Shown here one piece after another: positions 49,108 to 58,515 of a DNA stretch of 64,000 nt; position 1 is the first letter of the stretch, and each line of letters starts with the position of its first letter. The notes below the pieces were generated by a model. It was not told the origin of the DNA. It saw only the letters and a list, made by a program, of their open reading frames with translations, and made no database searches. The translations under genes and the position numbers were made by a program. Origin of the DNA: Reyranella sp. (GTDB taxonomy: Bacteria > Pseudomonadota > Alphaproteobacteria > Reyranellales > Reyranellaceae); assembly GCF_004296935.1 (NCBI RefSeq), contig NZ_SCVH01000059.1, positions 1 to 64,000 of the forward strand, written 5' to 3'.

Positions 49108-50154
49108 GTGAAGATCGACCTCACCAACCCGGCCTGGCGCCAGACCCTGCCGCCGGCCCGTTCCATCGCGGCTGATGCCCCAGTTGCCGCCTGCGCCTTC
49201 AGCCGTGACGGCACGACCGTTGCCTTCGCGCTGGGCGATGGCTCGGTGCGCCTGCTGCCCGCCGACATCGCCGCACCGGCCCCCGCCGCACCGCCGCCCG
49301 TTCATGGCGGCGCCGTGCTCTCCCTGGTCGCCGATCCGGCCGGCGACGGCTTCGTGAGCGGCGGCGACGACGGCCGCCTTCTACGCCTCGGCCTCGACGG
49401 CACGGCGACCGAGCTCTTCAACCAGAAGGGCAAATGGGTGGAGCACCTGGCCGCGCACCGCGCCGCCGGCGCGGTCGCCGCCTCCGTCGGCAAGGCCGCG
49501 GTCGTCGTCAACAAGGACGGCGACGTCCGCGAGTTCGGCCCGCACCAGAGCACGGTGGCCGACCTCGATTTCAGCAAGGACGGCAGCCGCATCGCCTGCG
49601 CCCACTACGGCGGCGTCACGGTGTGGAGCCTCGGTCAGGCGACGCTGCCGCCGCGCCGCTTCGCCTGGCGCGGCAGCCACGTGGCGCTGCGCTGGAGCAC
49701 CGACGGCAAGTTCATCGCCACCGGCACCCAGGAAAACGACATCCATGTCTGGCGCATGGCGCAGGCCACCGACATGCGCATGCAGGGCTACCCGGCCAAG
49801 GTGAAGTCGCTCAGCTGGACCGCCGACGCGCGCTTTCTCTACACCTCCTCTCAGCCGGTGTTCACCGCCTGGCCCTTCTCCGGCAAGGGACCGGAAGGCA
49901 AGCCGCCGCTTCAGTTCGGCGAGGAAGGCGCGGGCCTCTTGAGCGTCGTGGCGGCCCACCCCACCGCCGAGTTCGTGGCCGGCGGCTACGATTCCGGCGA
50001 GCTGCAGCTCGGCGACATCAAGACCCGACGCTCGGTGGTCCTCAAAATGGCCGACGGCTCGGCCATCACCTGCCTCGCCTGGTCGCCCGATGGATTTAGG
50101 CTCGCCGTCGGCAACGAGCGCGGCGATCTTTTGGTCGTCGATCTCCGCCGCTAG
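49108..50154 (+). CDS. WD40-repeat protein
   Basis: A 348-residue beta-propeller protein with a GTG start. Repeating units of the type FSRDGTTVAFALGDGSVRLL, FSKDGSRIACAHYGGVTVWSL, WSTDGKFIATGTQENDIHVWRM and WSPDGFRLAVGNERGDLLVVDL are spaced about 40 residues apart, giving about seven blades. No signal peptide is present, so it is cytosolic. It is coupled to the CobW gene and is likely a scaffold or partner in the same metal-handling process; that is inference. Confidence 0.88.
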   Translation: MKIDLTNPAWRQTLPPARSIAADAPVAACAFSRDGTTVAFALGDGSVRLLPADIAAPAPAAPPPVHGGAVLSLVADPAGDGFVSGGDDGRLLRLGLDGTATELFNQKGKWVEHLAAHRAAGAVAASVGKAAVVVNKDGDVREFGPHQSTVADLDFSKDGSRIACAHYGGVTVWSLGQATLPPRRFAWRGSHVALRWSTDGKFIATGTQENDIHVWRMAQATDMRMQGYPAKVKSLSWTADARFLYTSSQPVFTAWPFSGKGPEGKPPLQFGEEGAGLLSVVAAHPTAEFVAGGYDSGELQLGDIKTRRSVVLKMADGSAITCLAWSPDGFRLAVGNERGDLLVVDLRR

Positions 50155-50168
50155 AGGCGAATTCAGCG

Positions 50169-50592
50169 GGCCCAACTTTTCAAAGTTGGCCCAACTCGAC
50201 TGTCAGAAATTGGCTCTCCAAACCGCCGGAAAGCCAACAAATCCGGGATTTTACCCGGCTCAACGGGCCCACCTGAAACGTGGGCGTGTTGGGCCCGAAT
50301 GTGGGCCCGGATCCGTGCCCGGCCCTATGTCCGGGTGGCGCGCGATTGCCTGTCCACGGTTCGAAGCGTGGCTCTTTTTCCTGTTGGCGCCGGCACGGCC
50401 GGCACGAAGCCCTTTGGGCCTGGATGGATTGCTCTAACCCCCTGGGTCAGGACCCAGGGCGGCTGCACCAAGCGCCTAAGCGCGAACCCGCGGACGGCCG
50501 CGGGCAGGTCTTGCCGGAACGAACGAAAGAGGCCGGCGCACTCCCCGCCAGCCTGACAGAAATAGTGGCCAAAACCTGCTGAAATGTCAACT
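50169..50592. repeat. Structured dispersed element, copy 2
   Basis: This fills the 453-base gap between the convergent WD40 and ABC exporter genes. Left module 50169-50311 and right module 50440-50592 match copy 1 in the same orientation; the 128-base middle is unrelated to that of copy 1. The hairpin at 50440-50459 keeps full pairing despite four base changes against copy 1 (two compensated pairs), and the hairpin 50243-50258 replaces an A-T pair by C-G. The middle contains a small stem (50354-50371) followed by TTTTT, a possible weak terminator for the WD40 gene. Confidence 0.85.
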
Positions 50593-50607
50593 ATTTCTGC
50601 GACGCCC

Positions 50608-52860
50608 TCAAATAATCATCGCCCGGGCGGCGGACTGCGCCGACGCCGTGCCCGACGCGCCGCGGCCCCGGCTCGCCTCAGCCATGCGGATACGGGCATA
50701 GGCCATGACCTCGGTCGGCGGGCCGACGCGCTCGATGCGGCCGTCCATCACCAGCGCCACCCGGTCGGCGATGGCGAGCGGCGCCAGCCGGTGGGTGATC
50801 ATGATGACGGTGCGGCCGCGCGTGTTGGCCTTGAGCTGGCGCAGGAGCTGCTCCTCGGTGGCGGGGTCGAGGGCGCTGGTTGCCTCGTCGAGAATGAGGA
50901 TGCGCGGATTGCGGATCAGGGCGCGGGCGATGCAGAGAAGCTGGCGCTGACCCATCGACAGGCCCTGGCCGCGCTCGCCCAGCACGGTGTTGTAGCCCTC
51001 CGGCAGGCGCTGGATGAAATCGTGCGCGCCGACGAACTTGGCCACCGCCACGACCCGGCCGGGATCCTTGTTGGTGACGCCCATGGCGATGTTTTCCCGC
51101 ACCGAGCCGGTGAAGAGCTGGAGCTCCTGCGGCACGCAGCCGATCTGGGCGCGCAGCTGGGCCGGCGAGATGTGCGAGATGTCGGTGCCGTCGACCAGCA
51201 CCCGGCCGCCCGACGGCCGGAACAGTCCCTGCACGAGATTGGCGATCGTCGTCTTGCCCGACCCCGATGGCCCGACGATTCCCAGGATCTCGCCGGCGGC
51301 GATGTCGAGGTCGGCGTCCTGCAGGACCGCGGGCACATGATCGTCGGGGCGATAGGTGACGCGCTCCAGGGTGACGTCACCCAGGAGCGGCGGCATCGGC
51401 GCCAGTGCGCCGGCGGGACTCTCGACGGCTTCATGCATCAGCCCGTCGATTCGCCGGAACGCCGCGGCGACCGCCTGAAGCTGATGCCAGGCCACCACCA
51501 GCTGGCGCATCGGCTGCAGGGCGCGCGCGACCAGCATGTTGACGGCGATCAGCGCCCCCACCGTCAGGCGATGATCGACGATCTCGCGCACGCCGATGAC
51601 GATGATCGCCAGCAACGCCATGAGCTGGAGCGCGCCCGAGGCACTGGCAGCGATGTTGGCCAGATTGTTCGCGCGGAAGCTGGTCCAGGCCGACTGCTCG
51701 ACCCGCGCCTGCCAGCGCTTTTCGACCTCGGCCTCGAGCCCCAGCGCCTTGATGGTGGCGGCATTGGCGACCGTCTCGGTCAATGTCGAACTCTTGGCGG
51801 CCAGGGCCTGGAAATTCTCGTCAGAGAGTCGGCGCTGGGCACGATGGGTGGCCAGCGACACCCCGATCACCATCGGGATGGCCAGCATCGTGACGATGCC
51901 CAGCGTGGTGCTGATGACGAAGGTGGCGGCCAGGAAAAGCACGACGAAGGCAATGTCGATGGCGAGCACCGGCATCTGGCCGGTGAAGAAGCCGCGCAAC
52001 ACGTCGAGCTGGCGCAGCCGCTCGGCAATGACCCCGGACGGCGTGCGCTCGAAGTGGCGGTAGGGAAGCTGCACCAGATGATGCAGCACCTCACCGCTCA
52101 TCATCGTGTCGAGACGGGCACCGGTGCGTGCCGACAGCCAGCCACGAGCGACGCGCAACGCGAAGTCGAGGGCGTAGGCAATCAGCATGCCGACGGAGAG
52201 CATGATCATGATCGCCGCGGCGTCCGGCCGCCCGTCCTGACCGATCACGTCGCGGCCGATCACGGCGTTGAACACCAGCATCATGAAGAGCGGCGTGGCG
52301 AGGCCGAGGACATTGATCAGCAACGACATCGCCGCGAGCTTCAGGACGACCGGCCGGACACGGGCCCACAGCGGCGCGTACCATTCCTGGCGTCGCTCGT
52401 GGGCGCCCGCTTCACGCATCACGAGCGCCCGTGCGCCCAGCGCCATCACCTCGTCGGTCGCCAGACGCCAGACGCGCCCTTCGACGACGTCGAGCACGGT
52501 CCACTGGTCCCGCGCGCCGGCCACCACGACGTAGGCAGGCTGGTGGGGGGCAGGCTGGTGGGGGGCGGGCTGGTCGGACGCGCCGACCAAGGCGAACGGC
52601 GTGGGAAGGTCGTCCAGCCGCCTTGCCGCGAGATCGACGGCATAGGCCTCCAGCCCCAGTCGCGTGCCGGCCGTGAGGAACGCGCCCTCGTCGAGCCCTG
52701 AGGCGGGAACGGCGGCCAGCCGTCGTATGTCGGCCTCGCTGACCGGCCGGCCGACTTGTTGGGCGATGTAGAGCAGCGCCCGCATGAGGGAATCGATCGG
52801 CTGGCGGCGTTCGCCATCCCACACCGATTGCTGGAAGCCGCCATTCTCCAGAGGAGCCAT
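50608..52860 (-). CDS. Type I secretion-like ABC exporter with peptidase-like N domain
   Basis: About 750 residues. The first about 130 resemble the C39-like domain of type I secretion ATPases (SLMRALLYIAQQVGRPVSEADIRRLAAVP) but lack the catalytic Cys, so it is a substrate-docking rather than cleaving domain. Six membrane helices follow, then the ATPase with GPSGSGKTT, LSMGQRQ and ILILDEATSALD. Tandem PAPHQ repeats lie near residue 100. The start is uncertain (52860 or TTG at 52896). No membrane-fusion partner, TolC or RTX substrate gene is adjacent, so the cargo is unknown. Confidence 0.85.
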   Translation of the reverse strand: MAPLENGGFQQSVWDGERRQPIDSLMRALLYIAQQVGRPVSEADIRRLAAVPASGLDEGAFLTAGTRLGLEAYAVDLAARRLDDLPTPFALVGASDQPAPHQPAPHQPAYVVVAGARDQWTVLDVVEGRVWRLATDEVMALGARALVMREAGAHERRQEWYAPLWARVRPVVLKLAAMSLLINVLGLATPLFMMLVFNAVIGRDVIGQDGRPDAAAIMIMLSVGMLIAYALDFALRVARGWLSARTGARLDTMMSGEVLHHLVQLPYRHFERTPSGVIAERLRQLDVLRGFFTGQMPVLAIDIAFVVLFLAATFVISTTLGIVTMLAIPMVIGVSLATHRAQRRLSDENFQALAAKSSTLTETVANAATIKALGLEAEVEKRWQARVEQSAWTSFRANNLANIAASASGALQLMALLAIIVIGVREIVDHRLTVGALIAVNMLVARALQPMRQLVVAWHQLQAVAAAFRRIDGLMHEAVESPAGALAPMPPLLGDVTLERVTYRPDDHVPAVLQDADLDIAAGEILGIVGPSGSGKTTIANLVQGLFRPSGGRVLVDGTDISHISPAQLRAQIGCVPQELQLFTGSVRENIAMGVTNKDPGRVVAVAKFVGAHDFIQRLPEGYNTVLGERGQGLSMGQRQLLCIARALIRNPRILILDEATSALDPATEEQLLRQLKANTRGRTVIMITHRLAPLAIADRVALVMDGRIERVGPPTEVMAYARIRMAEASRGRGASGTASAQSAARAMII

Positions 52861-52921
52861 CCCTCCCGAGAATATCCAAAATTCTCGTAGAATCAATTAT
52901 TTAGGAGGATTTCCTCACATG

Positions 52922-52954
52922 AAAAAGCGCGCGGCAGCAACGCCGCGCGCTTTT
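52922..52954 (-). terminator. Rho-independent terminator after metK
   Basis: A 13-base-pair perfect stem (AAAAGCGCGCGGC at 52923-52935 with 52942-52954) and 6-base loop lies 22 bases past the metK stop. Its minus-strand 3' arm ends in TTTTTC. Being symmetrical, it may also work on the plus strand. Confidence 0.85.
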
Positions 52955-52976
52955 CCGTATCGAACGGTTGTCGGGC

Positions 52977-54263
52977 CTAGCGTGCGCCGAACGCCCGCTT
53001 CAGTTCGGTCACCAGATCCGTGCGCTCCCACGAGAAGCCGCCATCGCGCTCGGGCTTGCGGCCGAAATGGCCGTAAGACGCGGTGCGTTGGTAGATCGGC
53101 TTGTTGAGCTGCAGGCCGCGGCGGATGTTGGTCGGCCGCAGCGGGAAGATATCCGCGAGGACCTTCTCCAGCTTGCGCTCGTCGACCTTGCCGGTGCCCT
53201 GGGTGTCGACATAGAGCGACATCGGATCGGCAACGCCGATCGCATAGGCGACCTGGATCAGGCAGCGATCGGCGAGGCCCGCGGCCACCACGTTCTTGGC
53301 GAGATAGCGGGCGGCATAGGCGGCGGAGCGATCGACCTTGGTCGGGTCCTTGCCCGAGAAGGCGCCGCCACCGTGGGGGGCGTAGCCGCCGTAGGTGTCG
53401 ACGATGATCTTGCGGCCCGTCAGGCCGCAGTCGCCGTCGGGACCGCCGACGACGAAGTTGCCGGTCGGATTGCAGAAGAAGTCGGCGGTCTTCTTGGGCA
53501 TCCAGCCCTTGGGCAGAGACTTCTCGACATAGGACGTGATCATCTCGCGGATCATGCCCGAGTTGTACTTCTTGCCCTTCGCCGTGGCTTCGCGGTGCTG
53601 CGTCGAGACCACGACCTTGGTGGCGCCGACAGCCTTGCCGTTGACGTAACGCACCGTCACCTGGCTCTTGGCATCCGGCTGCAAGTCGCCAAGCTCGCCC
53701 GAACGGCGGGCCTTGCTAAGCACTTCGAGGATCTTGTGCGAGAAGAAAATCGGGGCCGGCATGAACGAGCCCTTCTCGTATTCTTCCGAGTCGCGGCAGG
53801 CGAAGCCGAACATCAGGCCCTGGTCGCCCGCACCTTCCTGCTCGCCGAGATTGCCACCCTTCTTCTTGGCATCGACGCCCATCGCAATGTCGGGCGACTG
53901 GCCGTGCAGCAGCACCTCGACGTCGGCGCCGTGGTAGCTGAAGCCGTCCTGGTCGTAGCCGATGTCGCGTACGACGCCGCGCGCAATCTCGGTCAGCGCT
54001 TCGCGGTTAACGATGGTCTGCTTGCCGTACTTCTTCATGAAGGGCGCCGAGGCGCGACCTTCGCCGGCGATCACGATCTTGTTGGTAGTGACCAGCGTCT
54101 CGCAGCCCAGGCGGGTGTTGGCGTGGCTCTCGTCGGCGATGCCGAGCTTGATGTCATTGGCGATGAACGCGTCGAGAATGGCGTCCGAGATCTGGTCGCT
54201 GACCTTGTCCGGATGGCCTTCGGAAACCGATTCACTGGTAAAAAGATAATCCTTGAGCGCCAC
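52977..54263 (-). CDS. metK: S-adenosylmethionine synthetase
   Basis: A 428-residue enzyme making SAM from methionine and ATP. Seen are [15 protein letters not shown] with the ATP-binding His at the start, [22 protein letters not shown], and the P-loop-like [16 protein letters not shown]. It is longer than the about 384-residue E. coli form, as usual in alphaproteobacteria, owing to an insertion around residues 130-150. GTG at 54263 is preceded by GGGAGGG. The upstream 221 bases separate it from the XRE regulator; I recognised no SAM riboswitch there. Confidence 0.97.
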   Translation of the reverse strand: MALKDYLFTSESVSEGHPDKVSDQISDAILDAFIANDIKLGIADESHANTRLGCETLVTTNKIVIAGEGRASAPFMKKYGKQTIVNREALTEIARGVVRDIGYDQDGFSYHGADVEVLLHGQSPDIAMGVDAKKKGGNLGEQEGAGDQGLMFGFACRDSEEYEKGSFMPAPIFFSHKILEVLSKARRSGELGDLQPDAKSQVTVRYVNGKAVGATKVVVSTQHREATAKGKKYNSGMIREMITSYVEKSLPKGWMPKKTADFFCNPTGNFVVGGPDGDCGLTGRKIIVDTYGGYAPHGGGAFSGKDPTKVDRSAAYAARYLAKNVVAAGLADRCLIQVAYAIGVADPMSLYVDTQGTGKVDERKLEKVLADIFPLRPTNIRRGLQLNKPIYQRTASYGHFGRKPERDGGFSWERTDLVTELKRAFGAR

Positions 54264-54484
54264 AATGCCCTCCCACAGTTCACACTGGACTCCGGGCAGG
54301 GCAGCAGGGCCGCCAACGTCCGGCTTAGCCTTTGTTTTCGCGGTGGCAAGTCGTCCAAATCCGTCCGCGGCGGCATCGACCATCGAGGCCGCGCCGCTAA
54401 AAACTCCAATTATCGACGAAAATCAAGAGGTTCGCGGCGGGGCAGCCTGTGCCCAACTGCCTCGGCCCCGGAGCCCCTTCTCCC

Positions 54485-54940
54485 TCAGCGTCCCTTGCGG
54501 CCACCCAGGGCTTCGGCGTGGCTGGCCGCACCCACGGCCTTGACCATCTCGAAGATGCGCTTGCGCACCCGGGCCTCGCGGATCTTGTAGTAGGCGCGCA
54601 CCAGCTCGAGGGTCTCGCGCTTGATCAGGGGGTCCTTTTCCTGCTCGAACGGCGTACCGGTCTCGCCGAAGCCCTTGCGGCCGCGACCCGACATCGGCCG
54701 GCCGGCCAGTGCATTGGCCGGCATCTCGTCGAAGAAGTACGACACCGGCACGTCCAGGACCTTGGCGAATTCGTACAGTCTGCTCGAACCGATGCGGTTG
54801 GACCCGCGCTCGTATTTCTGAATCTGTTGAAATGTGAGCCCGACAGCGGTCCCGAGCTTTTCCTGACTCATCCCGAGAAGCGTGCGCCGCTGGCGCATCC
54901 GCGCTCCGACATGGACGTCAACCGGATGTGATCTTGCCAT
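54485..54940 (-). CDS. XRE-family helix-turn-helix regulator
   Basis: A 151-residue regulator with a Cro/CI-type helix-turn-helix at about residues 12-66 (RMRQRRTLLGMSQEKLGTAVGLTFQQIQKYERGSNRI) and a helical C-terminal half (LIKRETLELVRAYYKIREARVRKRIFEMVKAV). Such regulators are conserved next to metK and lnt in alphaproteobacteria. The target is unknown. The AT-rich upstream region carries direct repeats (CAAAAATGC twice, TGCATAT twice) that may be autoregulatory sites. The start at 54940 is preceded by AGGAAC. Confidence 0.9.
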   Translation of the reverse strand: MARSHPVDVHVGARMRQRRTLLGMSQEKLGTAVGLTFQQIQKYERGSNRIGSSRLYEFAKVLDVPVSYFFDEMPANALAGRPMSGRGRKGFGETGTPFEQEKDPLIKRETLELVRAYYKIREARVRKRIFEMVKAVGAASHAEALGGRKGR

Positions 54941-54999
54941 CGGTCCAGGTTCCTCTAGATGCGATTTCGTCAGGGAGAAGCAGAGGTAGAAAACACGTC

Positions 55000-55066
55000 C
55001 AAAAATGCGCGGGACCGGCAACGCAACCAGTGCAAAAATGCATATCTACACGCCTAAGCTGCATAT
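55000..55066. promoter_or_regulatory. AT-rich leader with paired direct repeats upstream of the XRE gene
   Basis: CAAAAATGC occurs at 55000-55008 and 55033-55041, and TGCATAT at 55039-55045 and 55060-55066. This stretch is far more AT-rich than its surroundings and lies 60-126 bases before the regulator start on its own strand. I take it as the promoter/operator region, without a confident -35/-10 pair. Confidence 0.4.
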
Positions 55067-55129
55067 GACATTAGCCCCTCTTACACAGAATGCAAGCTGA
55101 ACCTCAGGGCTTTGAAATCGCGAAATAGT

Positions 55130-56638
55130 TTAGCGTCGAGGTCGATCGTTCGATGTCCTGCCGACCAACAGTCCACATCCCAGCAACGCCAGAACGGCCA
55201 CCAGGATCCCGTCACCCCAACGACCGTAGGGCGTGGGCTCGCGCGCCTCGGGGAGACGATGATCGATGATGCCCTCCTGCATCATGTCCAGCGCCGCAAG
55301 AATCCGGCCATAGGCATCGATCACGGCGGATACGCCGGTGTTGGCCGCCCGGATCATCGGCAGCCCCTCCTCCACCGCCCGCAGACGGGCACTGACGAGA
55401 TGCTGATTGGGCCCGCTCGAGAGACCGAACCACGCATCATTGGTGACATTCAGGAGCCAGCGCGGCCGCTCGCCGGGGCCGGTCACCGCCGCCGGAAAGA
55501 TCACCTCGTAGCAGATCACCGGCGAGAAGGACGGCAGGCCGGGAAGCGCCAGCGTCGCGCGCTGCTCGCCCTCTTCGAACGAACCGCGGCCGATGAAACC
55601 GGACACCGGGGCGAGTTGCCGGCGAAAAGGAATGTACTCGCCCAGCGGCACCAGATGGACCTTGTCGTAGTGTGCGACGATGGTGCCGGCGCGGTCGATG
55701 ACGAGCAGCGAATTCCATACGCCGTCCCGCCGCTCGCCAGTACCGCGGGCGGCGCCGGTCAGAAGATAGCCGGCGGCAGGCGCGGCCTTGGCCATGATCT
55801 CCAATGCCGGCGACCCCGGCTCGATGATGAAGGGCGGGGCCGTCTCCGGCCAGATGACGGCAGCGAGGCGGTCGAAGCCATCGCGGCGACTCATGTCGAC
55901 CAATTTGGCCAGGTGCTTCGCCCTTATATCCGGGCGCCATTTCTCGGACTGCGGGATGTTCGGCTGGACGATGCGCAGCAATGGTCCCGGGCCGCCGTCG
56001 CCAACAGGCGTCATCACCGCTTGTCCCGCGGCGCCGGCGAGTCCGATCGCCACCAGGGCGGCAACCGAGGCCCGCCATCCCGCCGTGGGCGCGGCCAGCA
56101 CGAGGAAGGTGAAGGCGCCGAGACCGTAGACGCCGAACAGTGCGGCGCCCTGCAGCAAGGGCGCCGCGAAGGCCCAGACGTGGCCCAGCGGATTCCACGG
56201 ATAGCCCGTGAAGATGTGGCCGCGCAGCCATTCGGCAACGGTCCAGGCGATGGCCAGCAGGATGAGACGGCGGTAGCGCCCCGCCAGTCGAGGCCAGCGC
56301 AGCACGGCCCAGCGCGACGCCCCGGCGGCAAGGCCCGGGAAGAAGCCCAGGAGCGCCGCCAGACCGGCCACGATCGGCGGACCCAGGAGCTGGTAGTCGG
56401 CCGGCGGCACCGAGAAGGCCTCGAGGATCCAGTAGGAGCCGACGGCAAAATGGCCAGTTCCCCATGCCCAACCGCGCAGCAGCGCGCTTCGCGGCCCCGG
56501 CGCCGTCTCCCAGAGCCAGACGAAGACGACCATGCCGACGACGGCCAGCGGCAACCAGTAAAGTGGCGGCATCGCGAGCGCCGCCAGGGCACCCGCCAGA
56601 AAAGCCACGCCGGCGGCGCGCCATCCCCGAAGGTTCAT
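55130..56638 (-). CDS. lnt: Apolipoprotein N-acyltransferase
   Basis: A 502-residue inner-membrane enzyme that adds the third acyl chain to lipoproteins. About six N-terminal membrane segments precede the periplasmic nitrilase-like domain with the catalytic triad: Glu in WPETA (about 263), Lys in YDKVHLVPLGEYIPF (about 324) and Cys in VICYEVIFP (about 375). A last membrane segment closes the protein. The ATG overlaps nothing and lies 16 bases after the corC stop, in the conserved order corC-lnt. Confidence 0.96.
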   Translation of the reverse strand: MNLRGWRAAGVAFLAGALAALAMPPLYWLPLAVVGMVVFVWLWETAPGPRSALLRGWAWGTGHFAVGSYWILEAFSVPPADYQLLGPPIVAGLAALLGFFPGLAAGASRWAVLRWPRLAGRYRRLILLAIAWTVAEWLRGHIFTGYPWNPLGHVWAFAAPLLQGAALFGVYGLGAFTFLVLAAPTAGWRASVAALVAIGLAGAAGQAVMTPVGDGGPGPLLRIVQPNIPQSEKWRPDIRAKHLAKLVDMSRRDGFDRLAAVIWPETAPPFIIEPGSPALEIMAKAAPAAGYLLTGAARGTGERRDGVWNSLLVIDRAGTIVAHYDKVHLVPLGEYIPFRRQLAPVSGFIGRGSFEEGEQRATLALPGLPSFSPVICYEVIFPAAVTGPGERPRWLLNVTNDAWFGLSSGPNQHLVSARLRAVEEGLPMIRAANTGVSAVIDAYGRILAALDMMQEGIIDHRLPEAREPTPYGRWGDGILVAVLALLGCGLLVGRTSNDRPRR

Positions 56639-56654
56639 TGCAGAAGCGCGGCGA

Positions 56655-57608
56655 TCAGGCGGCGGACCGAGACGCTGCCGGCTGCCGCACCCGGAGCCGG
56701 CGGATACGCCGCGGATCGACATCGAGCACTTCGAACTCGACACCGGACGGATGGCGAACCACTTCGCCGCGCTCGGGAATGCGGCCGAGCAGGGAGAAGA
56801 TCAAACCTCCCACGGTGTCGATCTCGCGCCGTTCGTCCTCCGACAGCACGCGACCGATCTCCTGCTCGAGGAGCTCGATGGGCGTGCGGCCGTTGACGTC
56901 GATGGTGCCGTCGACGCGACGGGCGACCGTCGGCGTCTGGGCGACGTCGTGCTCGTCCTCGATCTCGCCCACGATCTCCTCGACCAGGTCCTCGATCGTG
57001 AGCAGACCGTCGGTGCCGCCGAACTCGTCGACCACCAGCGCCATGTGCGTGCGCGAACGGCGCATGTCGAGCAGCATGTCGAGCACCGGCAGCGTCGGCG
57101 CCACGAAGACGACGCGGCGCAGGATGTCGCGGAGATTGAACTTCTTCGACGTGCCCCAGTAGGCCAGCACGTCCTTGATGTGGATCATGCCGATCACGTC
57201 GTCGAGCGCCTCGCGATAGACCGGATAGCGCGAGTGGGCCTCGGTCTGGATCACCCGCACGACCTCGTCGAGCGGGGTGTCGGCGGCAATGGCTATGATG
57301 TCGACGCGCGGCACCATGACGTCGGCCACCGTCTTGTCGCGCAGCTTCAGGATATTGGCGAGAAGGACGCGCTGGTCCTCGCTGATCGGGGTGTCGCTCT
57401 CGGGCGTCTCCTCGATCAGTTCCTCGATGGCCTCGCGGACCGCCTCGTTCTTCTCGCGGCGGCGCAGCCTGCGCAGAATCGCGCGCAATATTCCGCCCGT
57501 GGAAGGAACCTCGGGAGCCGGTGAAGGGGCCGGTGCCAAGGGAGATTCACTGATCGACGCCGGGCCGCTGAGGCCCGGCCGCGTACTGTGCGCTGTGGAA
57601 TCGGGCAT
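56655..57608 (-). CDS. CorC/HlyC-family CBS-domain protein
   Basis: A 317-residue soluble CorC-type protein. A Pro-rich N terminus precedes a helical segment and two CBS domains (VADVMVPRVDIIAIAADTPLDEVVRVI; RRVVFVAPTLPVLDMLLDMRRSRTHMALVVDEFGGTDGLLTIEDLVEEIVGEIEDEHD), followed by a C-terminal transporter-associated domain. Members are linked to magnesium/cobalt efflux and envelope integrity. It precedes lnt in the conserved cluster, but ybeY, its usual upstream neighbour, is separated from it here by an oppositely oriented aldo-keto reductase gene. Confidence 0.93.
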   Translation of the reverse strand: MPDSTAHSTRPGLSGPASISESPLAPAPSPAPEVPSTGGILRAILRRLRRREKNEAVREAIEELIEETPESDTPISEDQRVLLANILKLRDKTVADVMVPRVDIIAIAADTPLDEVVRVIQTEAHSRYPVYREALDDVIGMIHIKDVLAYWGTSKKFNLRDILRRVVFVAPTLPVLDMLLDMRRSRTHMALVVDEFGGTDGLLTIEDLVEEIVGEIEDEHDVAQTPTVARRVDGTIDVNGRTPIELLEQEIGRVLSEDERREIDTVGGLIFSLLGRIPERGEVVRHPSGVEFEVLDVDPRRIRRLRVRQPAASRSAA

Positions 57609-57658
57609 GGTTGCTAAGATAGGCTATCGGCCCGGCGTTGCAATCGCGGAAGTTCCTG

Positions 57659-58489
57659 ATGCGTTCCTGTAAATTGTCCTCCGGCGCGGCCATGCCGGTC
57701 CTCGGTCTCGGCACCTGGCGGATGGGCGAGAGCCCCAAGCGGCGTGACGAGGAGCTCGACGCCCTGAAATACGGGCTCGAACTCGGCTATCCGATGATCG
57801 ACACGGCCGAAATGTACGGCGATGGCGGTGCCGAGGAGATCGTGGGCGAGGCGATCGCCGGCCTCGCCGCACGCCCCTTCATCGTGAGCAAGGTCTACCC
57901 GCACAATGCCTCGCGCGCCGGCACCATCGCGGCCTGCGAGCGCAGCCTCCAGCGGCTGAGGATCGAGCGGATCGATCTCTACCTCCTGCACTGGCGCGGT
58001 GGCGCCCGGCTCGAGGAGACCTTCGAGGCGTTCCACCGCCTGCGCACGGCGGGAAAGATCGGCGACTTCGGCGTCAGCAACTTCGACCTCAAAGACATGG
58101 AAGACGCCGCCCGCCTCGACAAGGGCCTCAACGCCAGCAACCAGGTGCTCTACTGCCTGTCGCGCCGCGGCCCCGAGTTCGACCTGCTGCCCTGGATGCG
58201 CAAGCGCGGGGTCCCGCTCATGGCCTATTCGCCGCTCGATCAGGGCGGGCTTTTGCGCAAGGCCGCGCTCAAGAAACTCGCCGACGGCATCGGCTGCACG
58301 CCGGCCCAGCTCGCGATCGCCTGGCTGCTGGCCCAGCCGGGTGTCGTCACCATTCCGAAATCGTCGTCGCGCGAGCGCGTGAAGGAAAATCTCGGTGCGC
58401 TCGAGGTGAAGCTCTCGCCGCAGATCCTGGCCGAGCTCGACCGCGCCTTTCCGCCGCCGAAAGGCAGGCAGCCGCTCGAGATGCTGTAA
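57659..58489 (+). CDS. Aldo-keto reductase
   Basis: A 276-residue NADPH-dependent oxidoreductase. The catalytic tetrad is visible: Asp in MIDTAEMYG (about 47), Tyr in the same motif (about 52), Lys in FIVSKVYP (about 79) and His in YLLHWRG (about 114). C-terminal VVTIPKSSSRERVKENL binds the cofactor phosphate. Length is somewhat short but complete. It is transcribed against its neighbours and interrupts the conserved run ybeY-corC, which suggests later insertion. Substrate unknown. Confidence 0.92.
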   Translation: MRSCKLSSGAAMPVLGLGTWRMGESPKRRDEELDALKYGLELGYPMIDTAEMYGDGGAEEIVGEAIAGLAARPFIVSKVYPHNASRAGTIAACERSLQRLRIERIDLYLLHWRGGARLEETFEAFHRLRTAGKIGDFGVSNFDLKDMEDAARLDKGLNASNQVLYCLSRRGPEFDLLPWMRKRGVPLMAYSPLDQGGLLRKAALKKLADGIGCTPAQLAIAWLLAQPGVVTIPKSSSRERVKENLGALEVKLSPQILAELDRAFPPPKGRQPLEML

Positions 58490-58513
58490 GGATCCCGAGC
58501 GTAGCGAGGGACC
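58490..58513. repeat. Short palindrome between convergent genes
   Basis: GGATCCCGAGCGTAGCGAGGGACC is a near-perfect inverted repeat of 24 bases squeezed between the aldo-keto reductase stop and the ybeY stop. The form resembles small dispersed palindromes; it may serve as a bidirectional weak terminator. Confidence 0.5.
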
Positions 58514-58515
58514 TT

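Noticed and set aside
50349-50380. T-arm-like GGTTCGAAGC hairpin suggesting a tRNA
   Set aside because: No acceptor stem, D-arm or anticodon arm can be built around it. It is better read as a small stem followed by a T-run, perhaps a weak terminator.
54264-54484. Possible SAM-sensing riboswitch upstream of metK
   Set aside because: The position would fit, but I could not find the conserved core of the SAM classes I know. A covariance-model search would settle it.
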